DNA from: Rothia gullae
Lineage (GTDB): Bacteria > Actinomycetota > Actinomycetes > Actinomycetales > Micrococcaceae
Assembly: GCF_024294905.1 (NCBI RefSeq)
Contig: NZ_JANCOC010000003.1
Coordinates: 52,204-116,203 of the forward strand
Length of the DNA stretch: 64,000 bases
Direction of reading: 5' to 3'
This document shows, in pieces, positions 41,708-50,928 of this stretch. A program made the position numbers and the translations under genes. The number at the start of each line of letters is the position of its first letter. Positions within the stretch are counted from its first letter, which is position 1. The notes under the pieces are model-generated. The model was not told the origin of the DNA. It saw only the letters and a program-made list of their open reading frames with translations, and made no database searches.

Positions 41708-43867
41708 CTAACGGCGCTTCTTCTTCGACTTCTTCGAGCCCTTAGCGCGGCCATGAGACAGCACCGAACCAGAAGAAGCTACAGCAGCATCATGCGTGCT
41801 CTCCTCAGCCGAGGAGGCGGTCTCCACCGATTCCTCAGCCGATTCCTGCGCGGGATCAGAAGCCTCAGCGGGTTCTTCAAACGGCTCTTCTACCGAAACC
41901 TCTTCAACGGCGTTTTCCTCAGCCGCCTCTTCCTCAGCTATCTCTTCTTCAGCCGCCGTGTGCAACCCCTTCAGACGCTCAGCACGCTCAGCCTCGGCAC
42001 GAGCCAGTGCCTCCTCAACAATGACGGGCTGGGGCTCAGGCTGGGATTCGGGCTTCGTTTCAGCCTTCAGAGCCTGCTCCTTCACAGCCTGATCCTTCTC
42101 AGGGCTCTCCTGCGCTTCGTCATGCTCAGGTTCGTACACATCCACACCGAAGAAACGCTTCATCTTCGAGAAGATGCCGCGGCGTTCCTGCACCGGCTCC
42201 TCATGCGGAAGCTTCTCGTAGGTATCGTGAATGGTCGCAGCCGCTTCAAGACGGGTAGGCTCAGCAGGTTCAGTAGCGGGCGCCTCCTGGCGTGCAGGGG
42301 CACGCAGAACCTTCTCAGCCGGCTCAGGCTCCGCAGGCGCCGCGGCAATCACAACAGTCGCAGGACGGGCGGTAGCGGCAGGCGTAGTCAGCACCTTACT
42401 GCGATCCACCGGCTTAATGATGGTCGCACGCACCGGAGAAATAATCTGACCGCTACGACGACGCGGAGCCGCCGTGGAGGCGCGCAGAACCTTCGCGGGG
42501 CCCTCAGCTTCTTCCTGCGTGTACGCGGCAGGAACGCTCTGTAGCTGACCGCTGGGAGTCTGGGAACTAAGCGTCTGGGAATTGAGGGCCTGAGAGCTGA
42601 GAGTCTGGGATGCTGACGACTGGACAGCAGATACCGGAGCCGCAGAAGCAGCGGGGGTTGCCTGCGCTACCGGGGTGCTGCGGCGCGGGGTGGCGAAGCT
42701 CAGCGGCACATCCGGGCTCACCGAATGAGCGGCAGGCTGAGCGGCAGCTACGGAAGCCGCAGTAGGTGCGGGCTGAGACGCAGCGGGAATGGAACGTTCC
42801 ATCTTGTCAGAAGCAGAAACATTCGCACCAGTTGTAGTCTCAGCAGAGGTATCAGCCAGCTCGGAGGGAATATCAGACGCCGTCTCCTCAACGGGGGCAG
42901 CCTCAACGGGGGCAGCCTCGGATTCAGGCTGCTCATACTCCACGTCAGCAGACTGCGCAGGAACCGGAGCAGGCTCAGCAGGTGCCGCAACAGGAGCATC
43001 CGCGGCAGGAAGTGCCCCCACATCAGCGAAGGACAGGTCATCCTGCATCAAATCGTCAAAGTCATCAGCTTCAAAGTCATCAGCTTCAAAGTCATCAGCG
43101 GCAAACTCATCCACATCAACCGGCGCAAACTCAGAAGCAATCGGCTCACCCGGCAGACCATTCGCAGAGGTTGCCGCCTGCTCCAGGTCAATACCGGCAT
43201 CAGAATACATGCCGCGCAGCTGACCAATCACCATGGCACGCGCAGTCGCGGCGTCACCGGCCTTCAGCGCCTCCGCAATAGCGCGACTCTCAGCACGCAG
43301 ACGCTCCACAGCGCTACTCCACAGCGGCATGCGACTGACCAGCGACAGCATCGACTCAAAGCTAGGCTGACGCACCGATGCAAGCAGACCCACCAGCAGC
43401 TCGTTACCACCGCAACGCATCACCTGGTGGTGGAACGTCAACAGAAGCTCCAGGAAGTCACGAATCGACAGATCGAGATCTTCCATCTGCTCCAGGACCT
43501 CGTCCATCTCCGCGAAGGAGGCGGTCTTCGGGTCGATACGCGCAATCGCCCAGCTTTCCAGCAGAATACGAGTCTGCACCAGGTCACGAGTCGGATAACG
43601 CGAGCTGGACATGTGCAGACGCAGAGCAGTGCTGGCGGCAGCGGCAGGCTCATCGCTCAGGTGCACCAGCATTTCCTTGCCGCGACCGTTGTACAGCTGC
43701 ACTAGATCCATATCTTCCAGGGTGCGCAGAGCCTCGCGGGTGCGGAAACGGCCCACACCAATAGCGCGCGCAATCTCGCTATCGCTGGGCAGATCCTGAC
43801 CCAGCTGAATATTGCCTTCGAACAGTTCGTTCTCGAGCCAGCGCAGAATTTTACGATGAATAGCCAC
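41708..43867 (-). CDS. FadR-type GntR regulator with long disordered tail
   Basis: A 719-residue protein, three times the family's usual 230-260. Residues 1-75 are a GntR winged helix (GQDLPSDSEIARAIGVGRFRTREALRTLEDMDLV) and 95-225 an FCD effector domain (ILLESWAIARIDP ... FHHQVMRCGGNELLVGLL). The remaining 490 residues are low complexity, Ala/Glu/Pro/Ser-rich, including three ADDFE repeats. The motif RRGIFSKMKRFFG is at 562-574, and the tail ends in a Lys/Arg cluster (GSKKSKKKRR). The start is a GTG at 43867; an upstream TTG (43888) is possible. A promoter (TTCAAC-16-TATAAA) lies 40-70 nt upstream. It follows the ArsR-type gene and may be partly co-transcribed. Target and ligand are unknown. 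Confidence 0.8.
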   Translation of the reverse strand: MAIHRKILRWLENELFEGNIQLGQDLPSDSEIARAIGVGRFRTREALRTLEDMDLVQLYNGRGKEMLVHLSDEPAAAASTALRLHMSSSRYPTRDLVQTRILLESWAIARIDPKTASFAEMDEVLEQMEDLDLSIRDFLELLLTFHHQVMRCGGNELLVGLLASVRQPSFESMLSLVSRMPLWSSAVERLRAESRAIAEALKAGDAATARAMVIGQLRGMYSDAGIDLEQAATSANGLPGEPIASEFAPVDVDEFAADDFEADDFEADDFDDLMQDDLSFADVGALPAADAPVAAPAEPAPVPAQSADVEYEQPESEAAPVEAAPVEETASDIPSELADTSAETTTGANVSASDKMERSIPAASQPAPTAASVAAAQPAAHSVSPDVPLSFATPRRSTPVAQATPAASAAPVSAVQSSASQTLSSQALNSQTLSSQTPSGQLQSVPAAYTQEEAEGPAKVLRASTAAPRRRSGQIISPVRATIIKPVDRSKVLTTPAATARPATVVIAAAPAEPEPAEKVLRAPARQEAPATEPAEPTRLEAAATIHDTYEKLPHEEPVQERRGIFSKMKRFFGVDVYEPEHDEAQESPEKDQAVKEQALKAETKPESQPEPQPVIVEEALARAEAERAERLKGLHTAAEEEIAEEEAAEENAVEEVSVEEPFEEPAEASDPAQESAEESVETASSAEESTHDAAVASSGSVLSHGRAKGSKKSKKKRR
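43056..43100 (-). repeat. Three 15-bp tandem repeats in the regulator tail
   Basis: Three copies of tcaaagtcatcagct (the last with one change) encode the ADDFE repeats of the FadR-like protein. Confidence 0.85.
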
Positions 43868-43909
43868 GTGAATGCATCTTTCGGTCAAAAAGTGAGTGAG
43901 AGTGTGTAT

Positions 43910-43938
43910 TTTATACAGAGTTATGCCGGAGGTTGAAC
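43910..43938 (-). promoter_or_regulatory. Candidate promoter of the FadR-like gene
   Basis: On the minus strand TTCAAC and TATAAA are separated by 16 bases, between the two regulator genes. Confidence 0.5.
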
Positions 43939-43958
43939 GGCAGAGAGTCAGGGGGGCC

Positions 43959-45248
43959 TTAGCGGCGGCGGCCACGCAGGAAGCCGAAGAGACCACCACG
44001 GTGGGCGTCCTTCGCCTCGGTGCTGGTCATCTCAGGGCTGGGGCGGTACACCGAATCGTAAGCGGGCATGGTCTGATACTCGGTCTCCTCAGAGGAAGTC
44101 TCAGACGTACCTTCAGCCTTGTCAGGCTCTTCTACAGCGGCCTTCTCGGGGGCAGATTCTTCAAATGCAGGCTTCTCAGCAACTACGGTTTCTTCACACG
44201 GGGGCTTCTCCTCAGCCTTTTCTGCAGGCTGTTCGTTGACAGTCTTCTCAGCCACCGCGAGCTCCTCAGCAGCAGGAGCTTCCGGGGTCACAGCAATAGG
44301 CTGGATCGAATCACCCACAACCGCAACCGGGTCAATACCGTAAGACACCGCAGCCGCAGACTGAGCGATTACCACCGGCTTTTCCTCTACGACAGGCTTC
44401 GCCTCAGCAGGTACCGCCGGGGTAGCGGGCTGAGCGGGGGTTGCCGACGCCGCGGGGGTCACCCCAGCATCGCAGCCGTACGATGCGGGTGTGAAGGGGC
44501 GCATCGGGGTGCTATCCGCTGCCTCTTCCTGCGAGGTGGACTCAACAGCGGTCTTCTCGATAGTCGATTCGGAGGCGGCGCTTTCAGCAGCATGCTCCGC
44601 CGGGCGCGAGTAGATGCGTACACTCGGGGTCAGGTACTGGGCGCGTGCGCGCTGAATGCGAGCCTGTTCGATTTCCTCAGCGGAGGGAGCCTCAACGGTA
44701 AGAGTCTCAGAGTCGGTCGCCTCGGTCTTTTCAGCGGTTGCACTCTTCTCGGATGCAGCAGGTGCAGTTACAGTCGGAGCCACTGCAGCGGGTGCAAGCT
44801 TCTGAGCGGGCTCTTCGACTTCTGGGTTCTGGGCGTTCTTCTCAGAGGTCTTCTCGACCGGCTTCTCCGCAGCCTTCTCGACTACATTCTCAGTTACCAT
44901 CTTTTCAGCCGTCGCCTTATCCGAGGCAGATGCAGTCACGCCACCGGGCAGTAGTGCCACGGGTACATGCGCCTCATTGGACTGGCGCATAATCTGAACG
45001 GTCTCGTTGATCCACTCGGTCACGGTGGCGAATACATCCGGTTTCAGGGAGTAGAGGCGACGCTGCCCCTTCACGGTCACGGAGACCACATCTGCATCAC
45101 GAAGGACTTTCAGGTGCTTCGAAATGGTTGGCTGGCTCATGCCCAGCTTTTCAACCACAGCACCCACCGTGTGGGTTTGCTCAGCGAGAATACGCACAAT
45201 TCGGCGGCGAGTCGGATCCGCGATGACAGAAAAAACATCAGAATGCAT
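43959..45248 (-). CDS. ArsR-type regulator with long disordered tail
   Basis: A 429-residue protein. Residues 1-85 are a compact ArsR winged helix (VIADPTRRRIVRILAEQTHT ... MSQPTISKHLKVLRDADVV ... KGQRRLYSLKPD) with no metal-binding cysteines in the usual places. Residues 100-415 are Ala/Glu/Pro-rich and disordered. The end, RGGLFGFLRGRRR, is basic and hydrophobic. ArsR repressors normally stop near residue 110. The ATG at 45248 has CATAAT 6 nt upstream, so the transcript looks leaderless; the frame is open to 45281. The FadR-type long-tailed regulator lies 91 bp downstream on the same strand. Confidence 0.8.
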   Translation of the reverse strand: MHSDVFSVIADPTRRRIVRILAEQTHTVGAVVEKLGMSQPTISKHLKVLRDADVVSVTVKGQRRLYSLKPDVFATVTEWINETVQIMRQSNEAHVPVALLPGGVTASASDKATAEKMVTENVVEKAAEKPVEKTSEKNAQNPEVEEPAQKLAPAAVAPTVTAPAASEKSATAEKTEATDSETLTVEAPSAEEIEQARIQRARAQYLTPSVRIYSRPAEHAAESAASESTIEKTAVESTSQEEAADSTPMRPFTPASYGCDAGVTPAASATPAQPATPAVPAEAKPVVEEKPVVIAQSAAAVSYGIDPVAVVGDSIQPIAVTPEAPAAEELAVAEKTVNEQPAEKAEEKPPCEETVVAEKPAFEESAPEKAAVEEPDKAEGTSETSSEETEYQTMPAYDSVYRPSPEMTSTEAKDAHRGGLFGFLRGRRR

Positions 45249-45660
45249 ATAGCGATTATGACATATAAAGTGACCCTTCAAGCTTAGAATGAGGCTGATA
45301 CGAAAATTACCTTCAAAAATTCTGAAAGAAGCCTGAACACTAACTCAAGATGAAGCATTGAAGGGTATAAAAGCATGAAGTGTCCATCACACATGGCGCG
45401 GAGTTTATGTATCTCATCCCTGGCATATGACCACCCTTAACCCTCCTCAATACTTATATAACAAATACAGAATATATAGTTTTCGTGGCTCCACCCACAA
45501 AACCAACAATGCTTCTTCTCAAAGCCCACATATTTAGCTCCAAGCCACCGCAACTACAACCCCCTCCGCACACATTAGGCGCGATACACTAGAAGGCGTC
45601 AAAATAGGCACATATCCGCCGCCCAAAACACCAACCCAAGACACCCACTGAAGGAGGCGC
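45249..45660. other. AT-rich intergenic region between the ArsR-type gene and ktrB
   Basis: About 410 AT-rich bases between divergent genes. It contains the ArsR-type -10 box (CATAAT, plus-strand positions 45255-45260) and a candidate ktrB -10 box TACACT (45583-45588). No gene is supported. Confidence 0.45.
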
Positions 45661-47286
45661 ATGGGACACATCATCCGCCGTACCCGGCGCCGACACCACC
45701 ACCCCCAGGGCCAGCTCAACCGCCGCTGGGATACCCTCAGCGGTGTCACCTCCGAACCACAAAATCACCAGGTCCACCGTAGCCGACGCGACCGTCTCAA
45801 GGCCGAAAACCTGAGCATTCTCACCAGCGTGCCCGGCATTAAGCTCGACCGCATGCCCGCCCTGCGCGACCACACCCACGAGAGCCCTGATGCTCAACAC
45901 AAACACAATCCGCTAGAGCTCAACCGGAAAACCCTCGAACGCTTCCGCGACTTCATCGACTCCTCCGTTCTGGCGTCACCCTCACGCACCGCAATCAGCG
46001 TCTTCATCCTGGTCATCGCTTTCTTCACTATCATGCTGTCCCTGCCGATTTCTTCGGCAGACGGACAGCGAATCGCGCTACACCATGCCGTCTTTACCTC
46101 TACCAGCGCGGTGACCGTGACCGGTCTGACCACCGTCTCCACGGCGGGTCAGTGGTCTACGTTTGGTCAGGCGATGATTCTTCTCGCCTGCCAGGTGGGT
46201 GGCCTGGGTACGCTGACCATCACCTCACTGTTGGCGCTGGCTATCGGCCGCAAAATGGGTCTGCGCACCAAACTCATTACGCAGGAAGACCTGAACATCA
46301 GCAGGCTCGGCGAGGTCGGTGGCATCGTCAAGGCCGTGGCGTACGCGTCCTTCTCGGTTGAAGCGCTCATCGCCCTGCTTCTCACCCCTCGCTTCCTTGC
46401 GCTCGGTGAAGCACCGCACGAGGCACTCTGGCACGGCATCTTCTACGCCGTTTCCGCCTTCAACAACGCCGGATTCACCCCTCACTCCGACGGCATCGTA
46501 CCCTACGGTCACGATCTGTTCATCCTCGGCCCCATCTGCGCCGCCGTGTTCCTGGGCTCACTAGGCTTCCCCGTATTTATTGCGATTCAGCGCAACCCGT
46601 TCCACCCCTCCCGCTGGCAGCTGACCGCAAAGCTGACCGTGGTCACCACGACCTTCTTCTTCGGTTTTGGCGCGTTCTTCTGGGGTCTTTTCGAGTGGAA
46701 TAACCCCGCAACCATCGGTTCCTATTCCTTAGGCGATAAGATTCTGAACGCCATCTTTGCCTCCGTAATGATGCGTTCAGGCGGTTTCAACCTAGTCGAC
46801 ATGGATACCATCACGCCCGTCTCCACCCTCCTCACCGACGGGCTCATGTTCATCGGTGGCGGCTCCGGCTCGACCGCGGGCGGCGTGAAGGTCACCACCA
46901 TCGCCGTGATTACCCTGTCCATCCTCGCTGAGGCGCGAGGCGACCAGAAGGTCGTCGCGTTCAACCGCACGATCCCCGAGTCGTCCCTACGCATTGCTAT
47001 CTCGGTGCTTGTTATGAGCGCTACCATGGTGTGTATCGGCGCGGCGACCCTGGTCATGATTAGCGGCGCAGACCTCAAGGAAGTTATGTTCGAGGTCATC
47101 TCCGCCTTCGGCACCTGCGGCCTGTCCAGCGGGCTCTCCTCAAGCCTGCCACCTGCAGGCGTGTACGTGCTCAGCGTGCTCATGCTCATCGGCCGTATCG
47201 GCACGACCACCGCCGCAACCGGCCTGGCAATGCGTTCACGCCGCCGCCTCTACAAGTTCCCCGAAGAAAGGCCCACCATTGGCTAG
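45661..47286 (+). CDS. ktrB: Potassium uptake channel subunit (TrkH/KtrB family)
   Basis: The membrane part of a KtrAB potassium uptake system. It is 541 residues with an unusually long, basic 90-residue N-terminal extension before the first helix. Four pore-type repeats are visible with the selectivity glycines in TSTSAVTVTGLTT, VSAFNNAGFTP, MMRSGGFNLVD and SAFGTCGLSSG, and RIGTTTAATG near the C terminus. AAGGAGG precedes the ATG at 45661 with short spacing. The stop overlaps the ktrA start by 8 bases, showing a coupled operon. Confidence 0.9.
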   Translation: MGHIIRRTRRRHHHPQGQLNRRWDTLSGVTSEPQNHQVHRSRRDRLKAENLSILTSVPGIKLDRMPALRDHTHESPDAQHKHNPLELNRKTLERFRDFIDSSVLASPSRTAISVFILVIAFFTIMLSLPISSADGQRIALHHAVFTSTSAVTVTGLTTVSTAGQWSTFGQAMILLACQVGGLGTLTITSLLALAIGRKMGLRTKLITQEDLNISRLGEVGGIVKAVAYASFSVEALIALLLTPRFLALGEAPHEALWHGIFYAVSAFNNAGFTPHSDGIVPYGHDLFILGPICAAVFLGSLGFPVFIAIQRNPFHPSRWQLTAKLTVVTTTFFFGFGAFFWGLFEWNNPATIGSYSLGDKILNAIFASVMMRSGGFNLVDMDTITPVSTLLTDGLMFIGGGSGSTAGGVKVTTIAVITLSILAEARGDQKVVAFNRTIPESSLRIAISVLVMSATMVCIGAATLVMISGADLKEVMFEVISAFGTCGLSSGLSSSLPPAGVYVLSVLMLIGRIGTTTAATGLAMRSRRRLYKFPEERPTIG

Positions 47287-47941
47287 TGCACATAACGCCC
47301 CCGTCCTTGTGATTGGTTTGGGTCGCTTCGGTGCTGCTGTTGCCGCGCAGCTGCGCGTACAGAACAAAGAGGTTCTCGCCATCGAAAAGGACCCCGAACT
47401 GGTGCAGAAGTGGTCCGGCGTGCTGACCCACGTGGTCTCCGCCGATGCGACCGATATCGACACCCTGCACCAGTTGGGTGCGGACGAGTTCGGCTCCGCC
47501 GTGGTGGGTGTGGGCACCTCCGTGGAGGCATCCGTGCTGATTACCGCGAACCTCGTAGACATTGGTGTGGAGCGTATCTGGGCGAAGGCTATCACCCCCG
47601 CACACGGCAAGATTCTGGAGCGTATTGGCGCGCACCACGTGGTCTACCCGGAGGCGGATGCCGGCCGCCGCGCCGCGCACCTCGTCTCGGGTCGACTGCT
47701 GGACTACATTGAGTTTGATGACGACTTCGCGATTGCGAAGATGCGCCCGCCCAAGGAAACCTACGGCTTTACCCTCGCCGAGTCGGATATTCGCTCCAAG
47801 TACGGTGTGTCTGTGGTCGGTATTAAGTCCCCCGGTGAGGACTTCACCTACGCGGACGCGACCACCCGCATTCATTCGCGTGACATTCTGATTGTGTCCG
47901 GTCAGGTGGACCTGATTGAGCGTTTCGCAGCGCGGCCCTAA
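47279..47941 (+). CDS. ktrA: Potassium uptake regulatory subunit (TrkA/KtrA)
   Basis: The cytoplasmic gating ring of the Ktr system. It is 220 residues with an N-terminal RCK_N Rossmann domain (APVLVIGLGRFGAAVAAQL, nucleotide acid Glu in VLAIEKDPELV, then SADATDIDTL) and a C-terminal RCK_C domain. It starts at a TTG at 47279, within the ktrB end (8-base overlap), with GAAAGG upstream. KtrA binds ATP/ADP and controls KtrB. No second Ktr pair is seen here. Confidence 0.92.
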   Translation: MASAHNAPVLVIGLGRFGAAVAAQLRVQNKEVLAIEKDPELVQKWSGVLTHVVSADATDIDTLHQLGADEFGSAVVGVGTSVEASVLITANLVDIGVERIWAKAITPAHGKILERIGAHHVVYPEADAGRRAAHLVSGRLLDYIEFDDDFAIAKMRPPKETYGFTLAESDIRSKYGVSVVGIKSPGEDFTYADATTRIHSRDILIVSGQVDLIERFAARP

Positions 47942-47999
47942 GCGCAGTTTTCCTCGCTGCCTTGAGCAACCCGCGCTTGAGTAGCCCGCGATTAGACAT

Positions 48000-48045
48000 A
48001 GAAAAACAGCCTCTTCCCGTTCTGCCGGGAGGAGGCTGTTTTTCT
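48000..48045. terminator. Bidirectional terminator between ktrA and proC
   Basis: A stem of about 20 bp (agaaaaacagcctcttcccg with its near-perfect complement) and a 5-base loop lies between convergent genes, with T/A tracts built into the stem ends. Confidence 0.92.
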
Positions 48046-48110
48046 GTATTTTTACCTAGTCAGAGGGACGCTACCGGGCGGTATTAGCCCCGCTGATTAG
48101 TCCCCGCTGG

Positions 48111-48956
48111 TTAGTCCTCGTCAGCGGTGTACAGCTGGCTCATTTCCGCCGAACGTGCCGCACAGGCGCGCATCGCGTCCTCGGTCAGCTGGAAGAGGCC
48201 ACCGTCCACGAAGGTGTTCAGCGCACGCTCGGTGGTGCCGTTCGGGCTGGTCACGGCGCGGCGCAGGGCGGGCGCATCCGGGTTGGTGTCGAGCAGGAAG
48301 CCCGCACCGGCAACGGTTGCGCTGGCAAGCTTGAGGGCGGTGTCTGCGTCCAGGCCGAGCTTCTCACCGGCGGTTGCCATCGCCTCCGCAAGCAGGAACG
48401 CGTATGCCGGGCCGGAACCGGAGACGGCGGTGACCGCATCCATCTGGTCTTCGCGGACCTCAACAACCAGACCAACGGTGCCCAGGACCTCTTCGACGAG
48501 CTTCTTCTGCTCGTCCTTCACGGTGTCGGTAGCGGAGATGGCGAGCACGCCCTTGCCCACGGAGGAGGGGGTGTTCGGCATGCAGCGAACAATGGGCTGA
48601 CCTGCGGGAAGGCACTCGGCGAGGGTTTCGAGGGTCACGCCAGCAGCAACGGACACCACAACAGCATTAGGCGCGAGGGCGGGTGCGATATCGCGGGCGA
48701 GCTCGACGATGCCGTAGGGCTTCACGCCGAGCAGCACGACGTCTGCGTGGGCGGTTGCCTTGTGGTTGCCGTCAGCTTCGCCGCCGGTGGTGATGATTTC
48801 TACCTTGTCGCCGAGGCGCTGGGCGAGGGCGGCGCGAGATTCTTCGCTACGCACGGTGGCGCGGATGTGGGCGGGGTCGTGGCCTGCAGCGAGCAGACCT
48901 GCGGCGATGGAACCGTTCATGGAGCCGGTGCCGAGAAAAGCAATAGTTGCGGTCAT
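48111..48956 (-). CDS. proC: Pyrroline-5-carboxylate reductase
   Basis: The last step of proline biosynthesis, NAD(P)H-dependent. The 281-residue protein has the Rossmann start IAFLGTGSMNGSIAAGL, the VKPYGIVELARDIAP and VSVAAGVTLETL regions, the MPNTPSSVGKG loop, and the signature ALNTFVDGGLFQL preceded by AVSGSGPAYAFLLAEAM and SPNGTTERAL. The ATG at 48956 follows AAGGATCAACG. It is transcribed alone. Confidence 0.96.
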   Translation of the reverse strand: MTATIAFLGTGSMNGSIAAGLLAAGHDPAHIRATVRSEESRAALAQRLGDKVEIITTGGEADGNHKATAHADVVLLGVKPYGIVELARDIAPALAPNAVVVSVAAGVTLETLAECLPAGQPIVRCMPNTPSSVGKGVLAISATDTVKDEQKKLVEEVLGTVGLVVEVREDQMDAVTAVSGSGPAYAFLLAEAMATAGEKLGLDADTALKLASATVAGAGFLLDTNPDAPALRRAVTSPNGTTERALNTFVDGGLFQLTEDAMRACAARSAEMSQLYTADED

Positions 48957-49308
48957 CGTTGATCCTTCCTAATGGGGTGCCTGCGCCGGGTGCCAGCAGG
49001 CGTGCCGCCGGTGTGTTCCGGGGGCTACTGTTCGGTGCGCGGCGGGCGCGTGGAGGTGTACCCTTCCAGCATAGCGGGTGTGGCTACGGGCATGTGACCT
49101 GGCTCGTGTTTCTCCCGCGTTTTCTGGGCGGCGGCTTCACCTCATGCTCCGCAACCCAATGCGCAGGGCTCCGCTTCTCACGTTCTGGCATGCCAGGGAG
49201 GGCGTAATTCTGCGGGCGTAGAATGAAAACAGCTTCACCCGCGGCAGTTTGTGCCGGGCATGAAGCCTCCAACACCGCACAGCACGCAACACACAAACCC
49301 CTTTTTCT
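48957..49308. other. Intergenic region between proC and the ClC gene
   Basis: About 350 bases between divergent genes. No gene is supported. It must hold the proC promoter (minus strand) and the ClC promoter. Confidence 0.4.
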
Positions 49309-50718
49309 ATGTCTTCTCATACTGGTTCTTCCTCGAATTCTTCCCCGAATAGCCCGCAGAACCCTGCGGGTTTCCGTTCTTTTTCATTTCGCCTCCTGCT
49401 GGGGCTGACCCTTGCCGCGCTAGTCACGGGCGTGTTCAGCGGCTTGGGCGCGATTGCTCTGCATTATGTTCTGGATTTTATGCAGGAGCTAACTTTCGGT
49501 CAGGCTGAGGGGCACCACCCGATGGTGACTGACGGTGCCGATCCGGTGCGTCGTGCCCTGGTTTTGGCGGCGCTGGGCCCGTTTGTGGCGCTGGTCTGGT
49601 ATTACCTGCAGTCCGGTGGGCGGCGTGTGGTCGGCGTGAAGTCGCAGATTGCCGGTGCTACCGAGGAGGCCCGTACCCCGTCGCTGTGGCGGCAGATCGC
49701 CCATTCGGTGATTCAGATTGTTGCGGTGGGTGCGGGCTCTCCTGTGGGTAAGGAGGTTGCGCCTCGTGAGCTGGGTGCTTTGGCGGCTGGCCGTACCTCG
49801 AATCTGCTGGAGCGTCTTGGTTTTGTGGGCGCTGATGGTGCCCCGCTGTTGGGTGTTCGTGAGCGTAGTCTGCTGGTGGCGGCGGGTGCGGCGTCTGGTT
49901 TGGCGGCGGTGTATCAGGTGCCAATTGGTGGCGTGGTGTACCTTGTGGAGGTGATGGCTGTTGGTCTGAGCTTGCGGTCGCTGTATGTGGGTGCGGTGAC
50001 GGTGTGGACGGCGACGGTCACGGCGAATCTGGTGATTGTCAATGAACCGACGTACCCGGTGCCGCAGCTTCCGTTAGATGCGACGACGCTGACGGTGGCA
50101 GCGCTGACAGGTATGGTGTTGACTCCGTTGGCGTTGGGTTTTAGGGCGTTGTCGCAGCGTGCGGAGAAGTTGAAGGCGAAGGATCGTTCTCTTCTGTGGC
50201 GTATTCCTGTGGCGTTTGCGCTGGTCGCGGTGGTTTCGCTGTGGCTTCCGGAGATTCTGGGTAATGGTCGTCTGCTGACTCAGCACACGTTTAATGTGTC
50301 GTTGGATGCGGCGGCGGGCGGTTTGACCGCGGCGGCGGCTGTGTATGTGTTGGCGTTGGCTGTTGCGAAGGCTGCCGTGGTGGTGTTGAGTCTGCGTTTC
50401 GGTTCTTATGGCGGTACGTTGACGCCGGGTTTGGCGTTGGGTGCGGCGGCTGCGTTTTGTGTGGCTGCACTGGTGCTGTGGGCGTTCCCTGCTTTGTGCG
50501 GGGTGCCTGGTGGCGCGTCTATGGTGTTGTATGCGGCGGCGTTGACGGGTACGGCGGCGTTTTTGGGTGTGTCGATGAATGCTCCGCTGTCTGCGTTGAC
50601 GTTGTTGATTGGGTTTACGGGTCAGGGTGCAAGTGCGTGGCTGCCGATGGCGGTTGCGGTGGGTACGGCGGTGCTGACCCGCTGGGCGTGGACGCGACTA
50701 TTCGGCGCCAAGAAGTAG
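49309..50718 (+). CDS. ClC-family chloride channel/antiporter
   Basis: A membrane anion channel or H+/Cl- exchanger of 469 residues with the ClC fold. The selectivity loops are seen as AVGAGSPVGKEVAPREL (canonical GSGIPE-like and GKEGP-like) and RFGSYGGTLTPGLALGA (GGxFxPxL). There is no CBS domain. A Ser/Asn-rich polar start of about 22 residues precedes the first helix. No ribosome-binding site is clear at 49309, so the start may be downstream. From about 49.85 kb the gene uses many T- and G-ending codons (GTG, TTG, GGT) unlike its neighbours, which prefer C endings. Substrate specificity is not readable. Confidence 0.87.
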   Translation: MSSHTGSSSNSSPNSPQNPAGFRSFSFRLLLGLTLAALVTGVFSGLGAIALHYVLDFMQELTFGQAEGHHPMVTDGADPVRRALVLAALGPFVALVWYYLQSGGRRVVGVKSQIAGATEEARTPSLWRQIAHSVIQIVAVGAGSPVGKEVAPRELGALAAGRTSNLLERLGFVGADGAPLLGVRERSLLVAAGAASGLAAVYQVPIGGVVYLVEVMAVGLSLRSLYVGAVTVWTATVTANLVIVNEPTYPVPQLPLDATTLTVAALTGMVLTPLALGFRALSQRAEKLKAKDRSLLWRIPVAFALVAVVSLWLPEILGNGRLLTQHTFNVSLDAAAGGLTAAAAVYVLALAVAKAAVVVLSLRFGSYGGTLTPGLALGAAAAFCVAALVLWAFPALCGVPGGASMVLYAAALTGTAAFLGVSMNAPLSALTLLIGFTGQGASAWLPMAVAVGTAVLTRWAWTRLFGAKK

Positions 50719-50738
50719 ATTTCAGAAATAGGGGCGGC

Positions 50739-50774
50739 CCCGGATGCGTGTGTGTCCGAGGCTGCCTGCTTTTT
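50739..50774 (+). terminator. Terminator of the ClC gene
   Basis: An imperfect stem (gcggccccgga with tccgaggctgc) is followed by CTGCTTTTTAG, about 20 nt past the stop. Confidence 0.6.
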
Positions 50775-50787
50775 AGACCGAGGTTTT

Positions 50788-50846
50788 CGATAGGTTAGTG
50801 CCTTCGCCGCGAGTCTTTAACCCGCAGTGAAGACACTAACCTATCG
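50788..50846. repeat. Inverted repeat A of the hairpin array
   Basis: cgataggttagtgccttc (50788-50805) pairs with gaagacactaacctatcg (50829-50846) over 18 positions with one mismatch. The outer flanks tttt/aaaa extend the symmetry. Confidence 0.85.
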
Positions 50847-50858
50847 ACGAAAAGGCAT

Positions 50859-50912
50859 AACCCATAACCGGCTCCCGCCCACCTGGCACAGCCGGAGATT
50901 CGGTCATGGGTT
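50859..50912. repeat. Inverted repeat B of the hairpin array
   Basis: aacccat and ccggct on the left pair with agccgg and atgggtt on the right around a GC-rich loop. Confidence 0.7.
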
Positions 50913-50928
50913 AAGGATTTCTGTCATA

